Source of the DNA: Chenopodium formosanum
Lineage: Eukaryota; Streptophyta; Magnoliopsida; Caryophyllales; Amaranthaceae
Direction of reading: 5' to 3'
Length of the DNA: 64,000 nt
Assembly: GCA_024500155.1 (NCBI GenBank)
Contig: CM044877.1
Coordinates: 24,260,001 to 24,324,000, forward strand
Position numbers and translations under genes: made by a program. Positions 23,401 through 35,393 of the stretch are shown one piece after another. The notes under the pieces are model-generated. The model was not told where the DNA came from. It ran no database searches and was given only the letters and a program-made list of their open reading frames with translations. How positions within the stretch are numbered: the stretch's first letter is position 1; every line of letters starts with the position of its first letter.

Positions 23401-23609
23401 AATGCATTTAATTTCAAGAATTTCAGTGGATTAAGCTTGAGCTCCTTTGCCATGGCGATGAAATTTAGATCAAGAAGAACATTCCATTGTTAAAATGGGA
23501 AGCTAAATTTGGGAAAGAGATGGAGATGTGCGCAATTTAGGGGTATTAGCACTAAAGTCAATGATGGACTTTGCACTTGATGATCAGTATTATCTCAGTT
23601 AGTCAGTAT

Positions 23610-23775
23610 CACTGGTAGAAGTGTTCAAATCCACTACCCGATAATCTGGGTACCTGAAAATGCGGTTACTCGGATTATCGGGTAGTGGAGCTGCTGGCCC
23701 ATGTCCCGACCCGAGAAACTCGGGTACCCGAATTTCTCGGGTCGGGTCATAGAGTACTCAAATTTTGAAATTTTC
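23610..23775. repeat. CCCGA / GGGTACC repeat block
   Basis: Short block with inverted CTACCCGATAATC...GATTATCGGGTAG and CCCGAGAAACTCGGG words. It resembles the block near 63440-63610 and is probably a non-autonomous DNA element relic. Confidence 0.5.
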
Positions 23776-24087
23776 GATTGAGAAAAATGGAAAATAAAGT
23801 TATACTCTATCTTTGAGGATTAAGATCGTAGTCATAAAAAGTTTTAAAAGAAATTGAAAAAAAAGTTCTCTATAATTACTCAAATTATAAGATCTATTGC
23901 TCAATAAAACACATATTAAATTTGACTACACTTGTACAGAAAATTCATAACATACTCAAAAATTCATAACACTCAGTCAAGTAATCGACAACAAGATTCC
24001 AAAAAAAAACAATCAAATAAATTGTTTAATTTAAAAACCAAAAATCCCAAACTTGTTTTACACATTAATTTTCTAACAAACCCACAA

Positions 24088-24669
24088 TCTAATATATATA
24101 TATATATATATAAAGGGGAGTTTTTTCCCGAGTTTTTGAAGAGCTACGTAGAATTTAATTTTCTTAGCGGGCCATGTAGGATTATAAATTTTTGTCGTAG
24201 CCAATTAAATAAGAGATTATTAATTTCTTTTAGAATTAAATAATTCAAATGCCACATATGCAAAATTAGTCAGTGAAATTTTTTAGGTTAAATTAATTAG
24301 TTATTATATATTATCTTTTAATATTAGGAATGTTATCTAAATATATAACAAACTAGATGAAGCCCGTGTGATGTACGGTTTGTTTGAATTTTTTAAAATA
24401 ATATTTTTACATATATATTTATGTGCTAAAAATTGTTAAATGTTTAGATAAAATTCCTGATATTAAAAGATAATATTTTATATTTAATTAATTTAAACTA
24501 GATAATCTCATTCACCAATTTTGCTTACGTGTTAGTTAAATTATTTAATTCTAAAAGAAATTATTAATCTCGTATTTAATTGGCTACCACTAAAATTTAT
24601 TATCCTACGTGGCGCGCTGAAAAAATTAAATCCTACGCGGCTCTCTAAAAACTCGGGAAAAAAACTCTC

Positions 24670-24741
<72 letters not shown>

Positions 24742-24816
24742 TTTCAACACATTAATGCAAAAAAAAGTTATTTAAAAAAAATCAAACAAACTCTGCATCG
24801 CACGGGCTTCATCTAG
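24088..24816 (+). mobile_element. Outer Helitron, interrupted by a same-family Helitron
   Basis: 5' TC preceded by A (24087), then a TA-repeat and AAGGGGAGTTTTTTCCCGAG. The 3' end is a GCATCGCACGGGC hairpin region followed by CTAG and T (24817). Removing the 389-bp insert leaves about 340 bp that aligns along its length with the insert. Confidence 0.85.
24353..24741 (-). mobile_element. Inner Helitron, opposite strand
   Basis: Read on the minus strand it begins TCTAATATATAT (24741) and ends CACACGGGCTTCATCTAG (24353). The flanking host bases are A and T, as expected. The TA tract at 24669-24736 lies in its 5' end. Confidence 0.88.
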
Positions 24817-24830
24817 TTAGCTTCATCTAG

Positions 24831-24905
<75 letters not shown>
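24669..24905. repeat. (TA)n microsatellites
   Basis: Two long TA tracts (about 24671-24736 and 24832-24904). The first lies within the inner Helitron's 5' end; the second follows a duplicated Helitron-tail word GCTTCATCTAGT at about 24821. Confidence 0.9.
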
Positions 24906-24906
<1 letters not shown>

Positions 24907-25283
24907 CTAACCGAGGAAGATCTGAAAACATTGCCACACTCGGAAGAACCTTCACCGCACGCCAAACGCAGAACCATCTACATCTGTGTGTGTCCTGTAT
25001 GGCGTCACGAACTCTTTATATTTTTATGCTTGCTGATGAAGATAAAGAAATTGATTTCCTTCTTAGTTAAGGAATTTTTTGTTTGACATTTTGCTAGCAA
25101 ATTAAACAACCGTTATTGATTTGTGAGATGTAAGAGAGATTTAAGAGTTTTGATATAATAATGGAGGATTGATTGTAAAGTTGTGAGAAATTGAGGATTG
25201 AAGAACAAGGAGGGAAAGAGGAGATGCTGTTGTAGAAGAAGGAGAGATAGAATTTTAAAAGTAATATAAAAATATGATAAACC
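24906..25283. other. Spacer before the giant LTR element
   Basis: No gene found. Ends with the left TSD of element A, AAACC (25279-25283). Confidence 0.5.
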
Positions 25284-25542
25284 TGTAGACACCTACATTT
25301 GTCCTCCTGTCCCGACAGGAAGTGCAATGGTGATAAATAAAACCATCTTCATGTTATATTGAAGTAGAGAATGCTTATGAAAAACTAGTTAAGCCACAAA
25401 GCACTAAAAACTAGCCTAAACTAAAAAAACAAAGCTAAACGAGGTCCAATTAACTAAATCCCATCAATATTAGGCTTAAGTCCGTGCTTAAAACCCAATA
25501 ATGACTGATTTAGGAGCACCTAGGTAAAATTTTAATGCTACC

Positions 25543-25795
25543 GCAGAAAAATCCACGCGCATCTCAATCAGTCGCGCTGGGAAGGCGTGCACAACTAATT
25601 CAGTTGCGCGCGACGCTTTGCGCAAACTCTAGAGCTGTGCTAACGGAAGATTCAGAATTTTGTGAAAATATAGAATCGAATCTTACCATAATGTCGCGCG
25701 CAAGACACTCAGTTGCGCTTCCCATAGTAGCGCAACTAATTCACTTGCGTTGGGATGCCGCGCACAACTGAATCTGTTGCGTGCGACACCTCCTA
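25543..25795. repeat. GCGCGCAAC palindromic island 1 (LTR)
   Basis: Repeated GCGCAACT and AGTTGCGCGCGAC words in both orientations within AT-rich DNA, ending about 40 bp before the TATA box. Confidence 0.85.
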
Positions 25796-25832
25796 TGGCA
25801 GAATGTTCAAAACCCTGATCCTACCCATTTCC

Positions 25833-25840
25833 TATAAATA
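25833..25840 (+). promoter_or_regulatory. TATA box of the 5' LTR of A
   Basis: TATAAATA followed by GAGGC, placed as in other LTR promoters. The right LTR has TATAAGTA at the equivalent place (about 61819). Confidence 0.7.
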
Positions 25841-26763
25841 GAGGCTTAATCCGAGGCTTAAACACACATAAAATAACCTAAAACTCTGGTGGAATACTTG
25901 TGAACTTGTGCTACCTAAACCCTCTTGTCCTAAACACTCACCCCTTGATATTTTGTTACTAGAGTGGAGGTTTCCCAACAAGAAGGTGTCCATAAGTGTT
26001 CTAAACGGAGATCTAGCAAAGAGAAGTGGTAAATTCCCGAGCACTTAGATAAATCATATTTATTTTCTTGTTTAAAGGAACCTTAATTAATTAATTAGTG
26101 TTGTTTGATCACCTTAAAAGGACTAATTAATTATTTACACATAACATCTTTAGTTAAATAAAGATTAGAATTGGATAATTAATTGTTGGTTGATCACTTA
26201 AGCCAAGGCAAATATTATTTATTTTCTTGTTCTTTTCATGAAATTGATTAAATAAAGAATAACGACGTTGTAATGTAATTCCTACGTGAATTAATGTGTG
26301 TAAATAAAATCAACTAACTTAGTTTTAGGTATCGCGTTGCATATATTATTTGGTAATGAAATTGCAAAAAAAAAAAGAGCTAGTAGAGACCGTACTAGGG
26401 CTATAATAGCGATTCCTCCCTAAAAGGAACGTTATTTTAGTACTCTCGCTCCCGAACTCATTTCTGCTGGTTTATGTAGACCAATTTGGGCATGGATAAA
26501 CTTACGATTTGAGTTAATTATTCCATGAACTCCACATGGAAGAAAGGCATGAACGAGGTTTATGAGTTTTGCTAACACTCATTGGCGACTCCTACTTGTT
26601 TCTACAAAAAAGCGTGATGAGAGTATCATTTCTAATTCAAGGTCTCCCAAACAGTCAAGAATTCAAATCCTAATACACCCTAACAAGTGTAAAGTCCTAG
26701 GTTTTTCAGTGGCCATGGGCATCGAAGGAAGGACCCCCTACGATGGGATCACCCTCCTTACAG

Positions 26764-26781
26764 TGGCGACTCCACTGGGGA
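26764..26781 (+). other. Primer binding site of A
   Basis: TGGCGACTCCACTGGGGA begins one base after the LTR. Confidence 0.85.
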
Positions 26782-27323
26782 CTTAAAGGTTACATGATTA
26801 GTTCTTAGTTGTGGTCCAAGGTTTCCAACACTAGGTTGCCTATGGGTTATAACAAGAATTAACTTGGATAATCTCTAGTTAGAGAGCGAGACTCGAACGC
26901 ATAATATCTTCCTTTTGCGCAAAAGTAAAAACCAAACAAGCAACATTGCATTATGCATAAGTATAGCACACTTTAACCATTGGGGATTGGCTCATTGATT
27001 AGGGGTAGCCAACACTAGGCTTCTATCCCGAAATCAATAACAATCATCCCACCCATATCACCAACAAAATGTTGGGAGGACGATGTCATGAGTCAACACG
27101 TTGAGTGATTGATTTGTGCATCGTTTCTTTAGATTTGGTACCTTTGGACACCCAAGCCTCTTTGACCTTAGAATGGCATTACATGAAACTTGACTTATGA
27201 TATGCTTTATGTGACTATGTGCAACGTGTTAGGATAGTCCTCTTCTTTTTTCTTTTTTTGTAGTTCGGTCTAGGTTCCCAATTACAAAGTAGTCTCTTTG
27301 TTATTTTGAGTCATATTCGAAGG
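26782..27323 (+). other. Leader of element A, first part
   Basis: Non-coding leader between primer site and the insertion of element B. It continues at 34924. Confidence 0.6.
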
Positions 27324-27328
27324 GTAAC

Positions 27329-29365
27329 TGTAGACACCTAAAAATGTCTCCCCAAAACCAAGCACAATGATGAACAACCTTTCACCGCCATTATTGGTCG
27401 GGTTGAGTATTTAATTTTTGGAGTGCTTAAATCCATATTTCCATTTCATAAATCAACCCAATTCCTAGCCCATTTCCCCAAACCATAACTTATTTTCCTC
27501 TTTTCGTGCCTTTAAACCAAAAATAATTCATTTCGTGTCCTTTAAAATCATTCATTTCGTGTCCTTTTTATAAAAACGTTTGATACAATTTATTTTGGTC
27601 CATAATATGGGTCCAATGATTGAATTGTTGGATGGGGCTTGAAAAGAGCTTTCCAACGGTATATTATAATCCCAAATCCGAGTTATAAGGAATAAGTTAT
27701 GGCAAAAATATTAAACCGAGCCCAAACCAAACCTAAGCCCACCTTACCTACGACCCAATGATCATGTGGAGGGTCCAAATTATTTAATCCCATTCCTAAA
27801 CCAATTAGGATTAATTGGAAGCTTCTATAAGTTTCTAAAAGATCTTAATTATCCTTTTTAAAAAGATAAGATTAAATAGTTAGAAATTGAAGAAAACTCT
27901 TTTTTTTGAAAATCCTATTTATATCCGAATTGAAAGATGTTCAAATATAGACAGATATTATTTTCGTTCCTCATAGTTTTTAACAAAATTTTATATGGTT
28001 GGATAGCCCTTGAAATTATATTTCCAATGATATATTATAATATCAATTTCGAACTATAACGGAAAAGATATGAATAAAATGTCAAAATCTATCCAAAACT
28101 GATACCGTCTCACTATTTTGGCTATATCTTTTGTTGTAAAAAATATTTTTATCGGATTTTAAATGGGTTAGAAAGTAAACTTCAAGATCTTTCCAACTAT
28201 GTCTTATTCATCTTATTCCAATTTCTGGATCAAAAGATCTGATAAAAACAAAAACCACAAAAATTGCAGTCTATCGAGTTTTATTCCGATTTAATTCGGA
28301 TCTTATCTTAATTTTTCGACCCTTCTTTTTTCTCTATAAATCGAGGTCATATCTTCCCTATTATCAAGGATCAACAAGCTTGATCATAAAATAATTCTCT
28401 TCTCCCTCTTTAGCCTAAATACTAGCCATCCTATTTTCTCAAAATACTTTCCCTAATTAAGCACTCCAAGGAGTTCATACAATACCCAAAGTTCTATACT
28501 TAAACCAAGGCGTGAAAGGTATAATTGACTGAGGGTTTGGACCAAATAAATTCTACTTTAATTTAATTTTCATTTGATTTATATTTTTATTGAAGTTACT
28601 AATAATTTATTCATCATGTAGCAATTTAAAGGAACTCGCAGAATGTGAGTAATTAATTAATTTAATTACTCTTATTTTATTTTTAATATTGCTAGTATCA
28701 TGATTAGGGTTGTTATTATTATTATTTGATTTGGATAACACTATTATTGTTAAATTGCTTCCAATATTAATATTTATTCTATTATATTTATTGATCACCA
28801 TTTTGCATGTTTAAAGGGAATATGTAATTGGAAATCACGCCTAATAAGATAATTTGGACAACCAGTTTAGGTTCCTTTTTAATCTTGTTGTTTAATCAAG
28901 TGATCACTATATTTTAGAGTAATGTGTTGCATTAATATTAAACCAATTTAGCATAATAATAGTTTTGAGCAAATTGAATTTTTGTTTGTATGCCTTTGAG
29001 ATCGCAGGAATCACTTTTCACTATAAGAATCGAGTAGAGGCCAATACGGGTGAATGTGACTCCATGACTCACTTCGTACCATCATCCCCGATCCTCCTTT
29101 AGTGGTTCCGAACCATATGGAGTTAGTAATCTCATGGATTATAAATGGGGTGTAACCTTCACGGGTCAATCGTTGTTGCCTATCGTTGTCCCTTATTCGT
29201 GGTTGCCTTTTATGATCCGTGAACGGTTTACAAGTTCCTTAAAAACTTATTGGCGGCTCCCTACTTTCCTTGTCCCTAATCGTATATGTTAATTCCCACT
29301 TCCTTTGAGTGCCAAGCATATTCACCACATGCTTTAACTTAGGCGCACTTCGAGCGACGCCTACA
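27329..29365 (+). repeat. 5' LTR of element B
   Basis: 2,037 bp from TGTAGACACC to GACGCCTACA. TATA box at about 28336. No palindromic GC island upstream of it, in contrast to A, C and the B-related solo LTR. Confidence 0.92.
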
Positions 29366-29368
29366 ATT

Positions 29369-29386
29369 TGGCGACTCCACTAGGGA
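29369..29386 (+). other. Primer binding site of B
   Basis: TGGCGACTCCACTAGGGA, one base different from the site of A. Confidence 0.85.
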
Positions 29387-31112
29387 TGATTCTTGATTAT
29401 TTATCGATTTGAATGATCGGTATTTAATTAAGATGAGTGGATGAGACTTGAAAGATTCTTGAATTGTATTCCTTCGATTTAATTGGCATTGTCACAAATG
29501 CATATATTTTTTTTAGGTTACCTATTTTTCCACAATAGTACGTGTTCTACGTATGCGGCTAGCCCGGGGGATTTATGCTCTATCAACCCGAAAACGCTCA
29601 TGGCAATAAGGGTTCATCCGAGTTTTTAAAATCCACCCAAACCATGGAGTCGAGTTCGATTTCATCACGAACTCGCGGAGCCGCCCGTTGGCATACACCC
29701 TCAAGGGAGGCTGCCTTGCTAACGCGTCCAAACTCTTAACCATGCATGGTACCCTTTGACACCCAAAAGCTTGACCATAGTCGAACATAGAACTTGAATT
29801 TAAGTTGCGAACTTCATTGCATCATGTGTAACGATATGCTTATGTGTGCATTTTTTTTATTGACCTTTTTTTTATTTATTTTTTTTCTCTTATCAAACCC
29901 TTTTTTTAATTATTAGAGTCGAGCCATAGATTTTTTTTTTTTTACCTTGATTTTTATCCCCGTATACTGCACAAGAGTCAACTTGTTTTGGTAATAGCCG
30001 AAGTTCTAGAAAGAGTTATGTGTCGTCCTACCTATGGATCTGTAGCCCCGAGTTTTATCTTTGACTTAGAGTTGGTTTCGTCCCAATCAGAGTCACAGAT
30101 CAAAAGTTGTAACTGTTATACTACACCCTTTCCAGTTTAGGTGTCTTTTTAGCTTCGACTTTCTTTTTTAAAAAAAAAATATTATATCTTTTCTTGTCAA
30201 GCTATTCTTAGTTAAGTCCTTTAATCCGTGTAAACTCATATAACATAGGATTATAAATTTTTTTTTTTTTTTTTTTATACCCATGAGTCCTAACTCTTTT
30301 AGAATTCTAGTCCTCTTCTTAGTTTCTTGTGATCGATTTTTGTGCTAATTAACCCTAACATGTGTTCTTTGTCTTTGATTTTGGTTGATCTTATATATGA
30401 CTAATGATTGCCAATGGACTGTTTTCACCTAGTAAATAGCATAAACATTAAAATTGGACAAAATTAATCAAGTTAGTTTGTCTTTTAGTCTTCCTTGCTA
30501 TTTAGTCATTGGGTCCTTTGTTTTTCACAACGTCTTCATGTCTAGCCATGCGATCATACCACGAGTCTTAATAAAATTACCTAATCACACATGTTGAGTC
30601 ATTGCAAACACTTTGTCTTCGAGTAATACACTATATTGTTTATGATCGGATATTAGGACCATGCATGCGTCGTTTTCCGTCGTAATAGGAATGAGTGGAG
30701 TTTTTCCCATCAGATTTCAAAATTATTTCTTACACTCTTCCTTTCCAATCTGAGTATTGAGTGAATGCATTAAGTGAGTTCATCCTTACAAAGTACTTGA
30801 GTCTAAAAGAACTAGGCAATAGTTGGAATAATAAGGGGAACGTCACTCCTTCCTTCTTTCCTTTCAATCAAAGCATCAACAACAAGGAATTTTTTCCTCA
30901 CCAGGCGACAAGAAGTTACTCATAAACAACCATGAAGACAAAGCACAATGCAAGCTTCTCACCAAGATTTCATGTTTTCTTCTTCTTTTGTTTCAAACCC
31001 TTCCCCCTAAAAGTCTAGCATAGGTTCTCTTTATCCATGTGTCTATGTGTCACATTTCTTACCTTCTTCATAAATGAGCATCTCTTTCTTACATTGGATC
31101 ATGTGATTAGCA

Positions 31113-31153
<41 letters not shown>

Positions 31154-32061
31154 ATTGTCGAACCGAACACAAGGTATACCAATGATTTGAGGTACCTTTG
31201 CAACCATTCATTCCCCATTAACCATTCAATCACATTCTATTTCTTCATCAACCACTTTGAGCCTCGTCTAACGTTAGACCTTCATTTCTTCAACCCACAT
31301 TCACTTAACCCTGGGATTGGAAGATGTGTAATTGTATAACATTCAAAAGGCAAGTAAAAATAAAAAAAAAAAAAAACAGCAGAAAAGCAACAATAAAACA
31401 ATGTCTAAGGGCAAGTGTTCTAATGTCTTTGATATGAACACGTCTCAAATCGCGTCTCTCATCGAGTGCTTGGTACCGTGCCTGAGAAACATGAGTGCTA
31501 AGTGAGTGATGGAGCGCATGATCTGAGATTGCCCACATTGATTCAAAAGAATGAAAAAAAGCAAAAAAAAAAAGAAGAAAAAAATGAAAATAAACTTCCA
31601 AAATTCAAAACAAAAAAATATATGAAAAATAAAACTTGCAAAGTCTGATACATAATTGCATATCTTGGGGGCTTCTCTCGGGTCTTGAGCTTTTTACCCC
31701 TTTCTTCCTTAAACCTTCAGCTTAACCACCTTACAACCCTTGAAAGACCTTTTTGAGGTGTACACACACTTGTGCAAAGTTCGGTTAGAGCTACGTTCGG
31801 CCTGATTCCTAACGGATACGTAGGCAACCTCACATCGAGGTGCGGCCATATTCATATTCATATCCATGCATTATTGAGTCCACGTTCGATTATTGCTTTT
31901 TTCATTGTTGATTGCTTGTGTTTGCTCATACATTTAAATCATACATATACACACACAATCACAAGTCATGTCATGTCAAGTCAAAGTTTGGTCAAGTCAG
32001 TTGGTCAAGTCAATCACAATATATACGAGTCCATTGGTAAATTTATTTTTGCAGGTCTCAT
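29387..32061 (+). other. Element B interior, no coding capacity found
   Basis: Untranslated-type sequence with several poly(T) and a long poly(A) run (about 31112-31150). No gag, protease or pol motif in any frame. The minus-strand 71-codon frame at 29573-29788 has no recognisable content. Confidence 0.6.
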
Positions 32062-32349
32062 CTACAACCCACGTTCGGGGACAAGCGAACCTATTACAAC
32101 CCACGTCCAGGGACAAGCGGACCATCTACAGTCCACATCCGGGGACAAGCAGACCATCTACAGCCCACGTCCAGGGACAAACGAACCATCTACAGCCCAC
32201 GTCCGGGGATAAGCGGACTATCTACAACCCACGTTCGGGGACAAGCGAACCATTTACAGCCCACGTTCGGGGACAAGCGAACCAACTACAGCCCACGTCC
32301 GGGGACAAGCGGACCATCTAGAGCCCACGTTCGGGGACAATCGAACCAC
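32062..32349 (+). repeat. Tandem repeat in B, nine units of 32 bp
   Basis: Unit of the form CTACAGCCCACGTCCGGGGA plus CAAGCGGACCAT. 288 bp fit nine units. A CGTCCGGGGACAAGCGGACC / CGTTCGGGGACAAGCGAACC alternation changes paired positions together (TCCGG with CGGAC, TTCGG with CGAAC), hinting at a hairpin. Confidence 0.9.
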
Positions 32350-32395
32350 CATCATTTCACGACGCAAGGTTCTCGATACACAAAGACTTGCAATC

Positions 32396-32708
32396 TCATC
32401 ATTTGTCGACTTTCCTCAAGCATGGAAAGTATTATCCGGTGGATTTCTTCAAGTATAGAAAGCTTCCAAAATCATCAGTCGGCTTTCCTCAAGCATGGAA
32501 AGCATTATCGGTGGATTTCTTCAAGCATAGAAAAACGCCAAAATCATATGTCGACTTTCCTCAAGCATGGAAAGTGTCATCCGGTAGGTTTCTTCAGGCT
32601 TAGAAAGCTACCAAACTCATTTGTCGGCTTTCCTCAAGCATGGAAAGAATTTCAACATATGTCATCCGGTGGATTCCTTCAAGCATAGGAAAATACCAAA
32701 CTCATTTG
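32396..32708 (+). repeat. Tandem repeat in B, about four units of ~73 bp
   Basis: Units share GTCGRCTTTCCTCAAGCATGGAAAG and GGTGGATTTCTTCAAG. The repeated words GACTTTCCTCAAGCATGGAAAG and GGATTTCTTCAAGCATAGAAA can fold on themselves. Confidence 0.88.
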
Positions 32709-32908
32709 TCACCCATACACTAGTGTTAGATAAGCGTTCTATCCCTTTACTCTTTTATCTGTGGAATAAACATTTTTTGCAGTTATCGGCGTATACAGAG
32801 TGATTTAGGATCGCAAAACGTCTTAAATCATTCTCCGTCCCTATCGACTACTTTGACTATCGTTTTCGAAACTGACGTTTCTACAAACTCAGTCAAATTG
32901 GGGGCTTC

Positions 32909-34918
32909 TGTACACCTAAAAATGTCTCCCCAAAACCAAGCACAATGATGAACAACCTTTCACCGCCATTATTGGTCGGGTTAAGTATTTAATTTTTGAA
33001 TTGCTTAAATCCATATTTCCATTTCATAAAACAACCCAATTTCTAGCCCATTTCTACAAACCATAACTTATTTTCCTCTTTTCGTGCCTTTAAACCCAAA
33101 ATAATTCATTTCGTGTCCTTTTTATAAAAACGTTTGATACAGTTTATTTTGGTCCATAATATGGGTCCAATGATTGAATAGTTGCATGGGGCTTGAAAAG
33201 AGCTTTCCAACGGTATATTATAATCCCAAATCCGAGTTATAAGGAATAAGTTATGGCCAAAATTTAAACCGAGCCCAAACCAAACCTAAGCCCACCTTAC
33301 CTACGACCCAATGATCATGTGGAGGGTCCAAATTATTTAATCCCATTCATAAACCAATTAGGATTAATCGGAAGCTTCTATAATTTTCTAAAAGATCTTA
33401 ATTATCCTTTTTGAAAAGATAAGATTAAATAGTTTGAAATTGAATAAAACTCCTTTTTTTAAAAATCCTATTTATATCCAAATTGAAAGATGTTCAAAGA
33501 TAGACAGATATTTTTTTCCTGCCTCATATTTTTTATTCAAACTTTATATGGTTGGATAGCCCTTGAAATTATCTTTCCAATGATATATTATAATATCAAT
33601 TCCGTACTATAACGGAAAAGATATGAATAAAATGTCAAACTCTATCCAAAACTGATACCGTCTCACTATTTTAGCTATATCTTTTGTTATACAAAATATT
33701 TTAATCGGATTTTAATTGGGTTAGAAATTAGACTTTAAGATCTTTCCAATGATATATTATTCGTCTTATTCCAATTTCTGGATCAAAAGATATGATAAAA
33801 ACAAAAACCACAAAAACTGCAGTCTATCAAGTTTTATTCCAATTTAATTCGGATCTTATCTTAATTTTTCGACCCTTCTTTTTTCTCTATAAATAGAGGT
33901 CATATCTCCCCTATTTTCAAGGATCAACAAGATTGATCATAAAATAATTCTCTTCTCCCTCTTTAGCCTAAATACTAGCCATCCTATTTTCTCAAAATAC
34001 TTTCCCTAATTAAGCACTCCAAGGAGTTCATACAATACCCAAAGTTCTATACATAAACCAAGGCGTGAAAGGTATAATTGACTGAGGGTTTGGACCAAAT
34101 CAATTCTAATCTAATTTAATTTTCATTTGATTTATATTTTTATTGAAGTTACTAATAATTTATTCATCATGTAGTAATTTAAAGGAACTCGCAGAATGTG
34201 AGTAATTAATTAATTTAATTACTCTTATTTTATTTTTAATATTGCTAGTATCATGATTAGGGTTATTATTATTATTATTTGATTTGGATAACACTATTAT
34301 TGTCAAATTGCTTCCAATATTAATGTTTATTCTATTATATTTATTGATCACCATTTTGCATGTTTAAAGGGAATATGTAATTGGAAATCACGCCTAATAA
34401 GATAATTTGGACAACCGGTTTAGGTTCCTTTTTAATCTTGTTTTTTAATCAAGTGATCACAATATTTTAGAGTAATGTGTTGCATTAATATTAAACCAAT
34501 TTAGCATAATAATAGTTTGGAGCAAATTGAATTTTGATTTGTATGCCTTTGAGATCGCAGGATTCACTTTTCACTATAAGAATCGAGTAGAGGCCAATAC
34601 GGGCGAACGTGACTCCATAACTCACTTGGTACCATCATCCCCGATCCTCCTTTCGTAGTTTCGAACCATATGGAGTTAGTAATCTCATGGATTATGAATG
34701 GGGTGTAACCTTCACGGGTCAATCGTTGTTGCCTATCGTTGTCCCTTATTCGTGGTTGCCTTTTATGATCCGTGAACGGTTTACAAGTTCCTTAAAAACT
34801 TGTTGGCGGATCCCTACTTTCCTTGTCCCTAATCATATATGTCAATTCCCACTTCCTATGAGTGCCAAGCATATTCACAACATGCTTTAACGTAGGCGCC
34901 CTTCGAACGACGCCTACA
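32909..34918 (+). repeat. 3' LTR of element B
   Basis: 2,010 bp. Starts TGTACACC, lacking two bases of the TGTAGACACC seen in the left copy. TATA box at 33888-33895. Confidence 0.92.
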
Positions 34919-34923
34919 GTAAC

Positions 34924-35393
34924 AAAAAAAAAAAAAAAAAAAAACGATGACAAAACAAAAAAAAAGAAGCGCTCAAATTAAAAAGAAAATTCATACGAGC
35001 AAGTGGCGCGCGCAACTTAATAAGTTACACGACCCCAACCAGCGCAAGAGATTTGGTTGCGCGCGAAATCCGCGCACAAATCAATCTCTTGCGCGCGCCC
35101 ACTTTTACGAGTCAATTTGTTTTCTCAAAAAACGAGGTGACTCGTTCAAACAATACCTTTGTCGGAGAATTGTTGAAGGGTGATGTTATCCGTTCGAATA
35201 TATTTTGCGTCATTTCTTTTTTTTTTCCTTTTAAATAAGCGTAGCGATTTACTTATCCTCTCGTACTTCCTTTAGGGCCGGTTCTCAAGCTTGGGAACTA
35301 AGGCTCCCTGGCGCTCGTATTCTACGTTTATCATAAAGTAATCCCCCTCTTTCAAACCACCTTCCCTCGACAACTAGTCCTAGTCCAACAACA
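34924..35393 (+). other. Leader of element A, second part, with GC island 2
   Basis: Follows directly on 27323 once B is removed. Holds a poly(A) run and a GCGCGCAACTTAATAAGTTAC-type island at 35003-35105, shortly upstream of the gag start. Confidence 0.65.

Larger units (their letters stand above)
25284..26762 (+). repeat. 5' LTR of element A
   Basis: 1,479 bp, TG...CA. U3 contains an inverted CCTGTCCCGACAGG word near the start, a GC-rich palindromic island (25543-25795) and a TATA box. Confidence 0.93.
27329..34918 (+). mobile_element. Element B: complete, non-coding LTR retrotransposon nested in A
   Basis: LTRs 27329-29365 and 32909-34918 are very similar and flanked by the TSD GTAAC (27324-27328, 34919-34923). 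The primer site TGGCGACTCCACTAGGGA and polypurine tract TTGGGGGCTTC relate it to A. The 3.5 kb interior has no gag or pol, only tandem repeats and untranslated-type sequence. It is a non-autonomous relative of the Tat/Ogre group. Confidence 0.93.

Noticed and set aside
28607..28801. 64-codon minus-strand ORF, present identically at 34160-34354
   Set aside because: Conserved only because it lies in both LTRs of element B; Asn-rich and AT-driven.
32388..32803. Overlapping ORFs with repeated FLKHGK-type motifs
   Set aside because: Read through the 73-bp tandem repeat in three frames; not gene-like.
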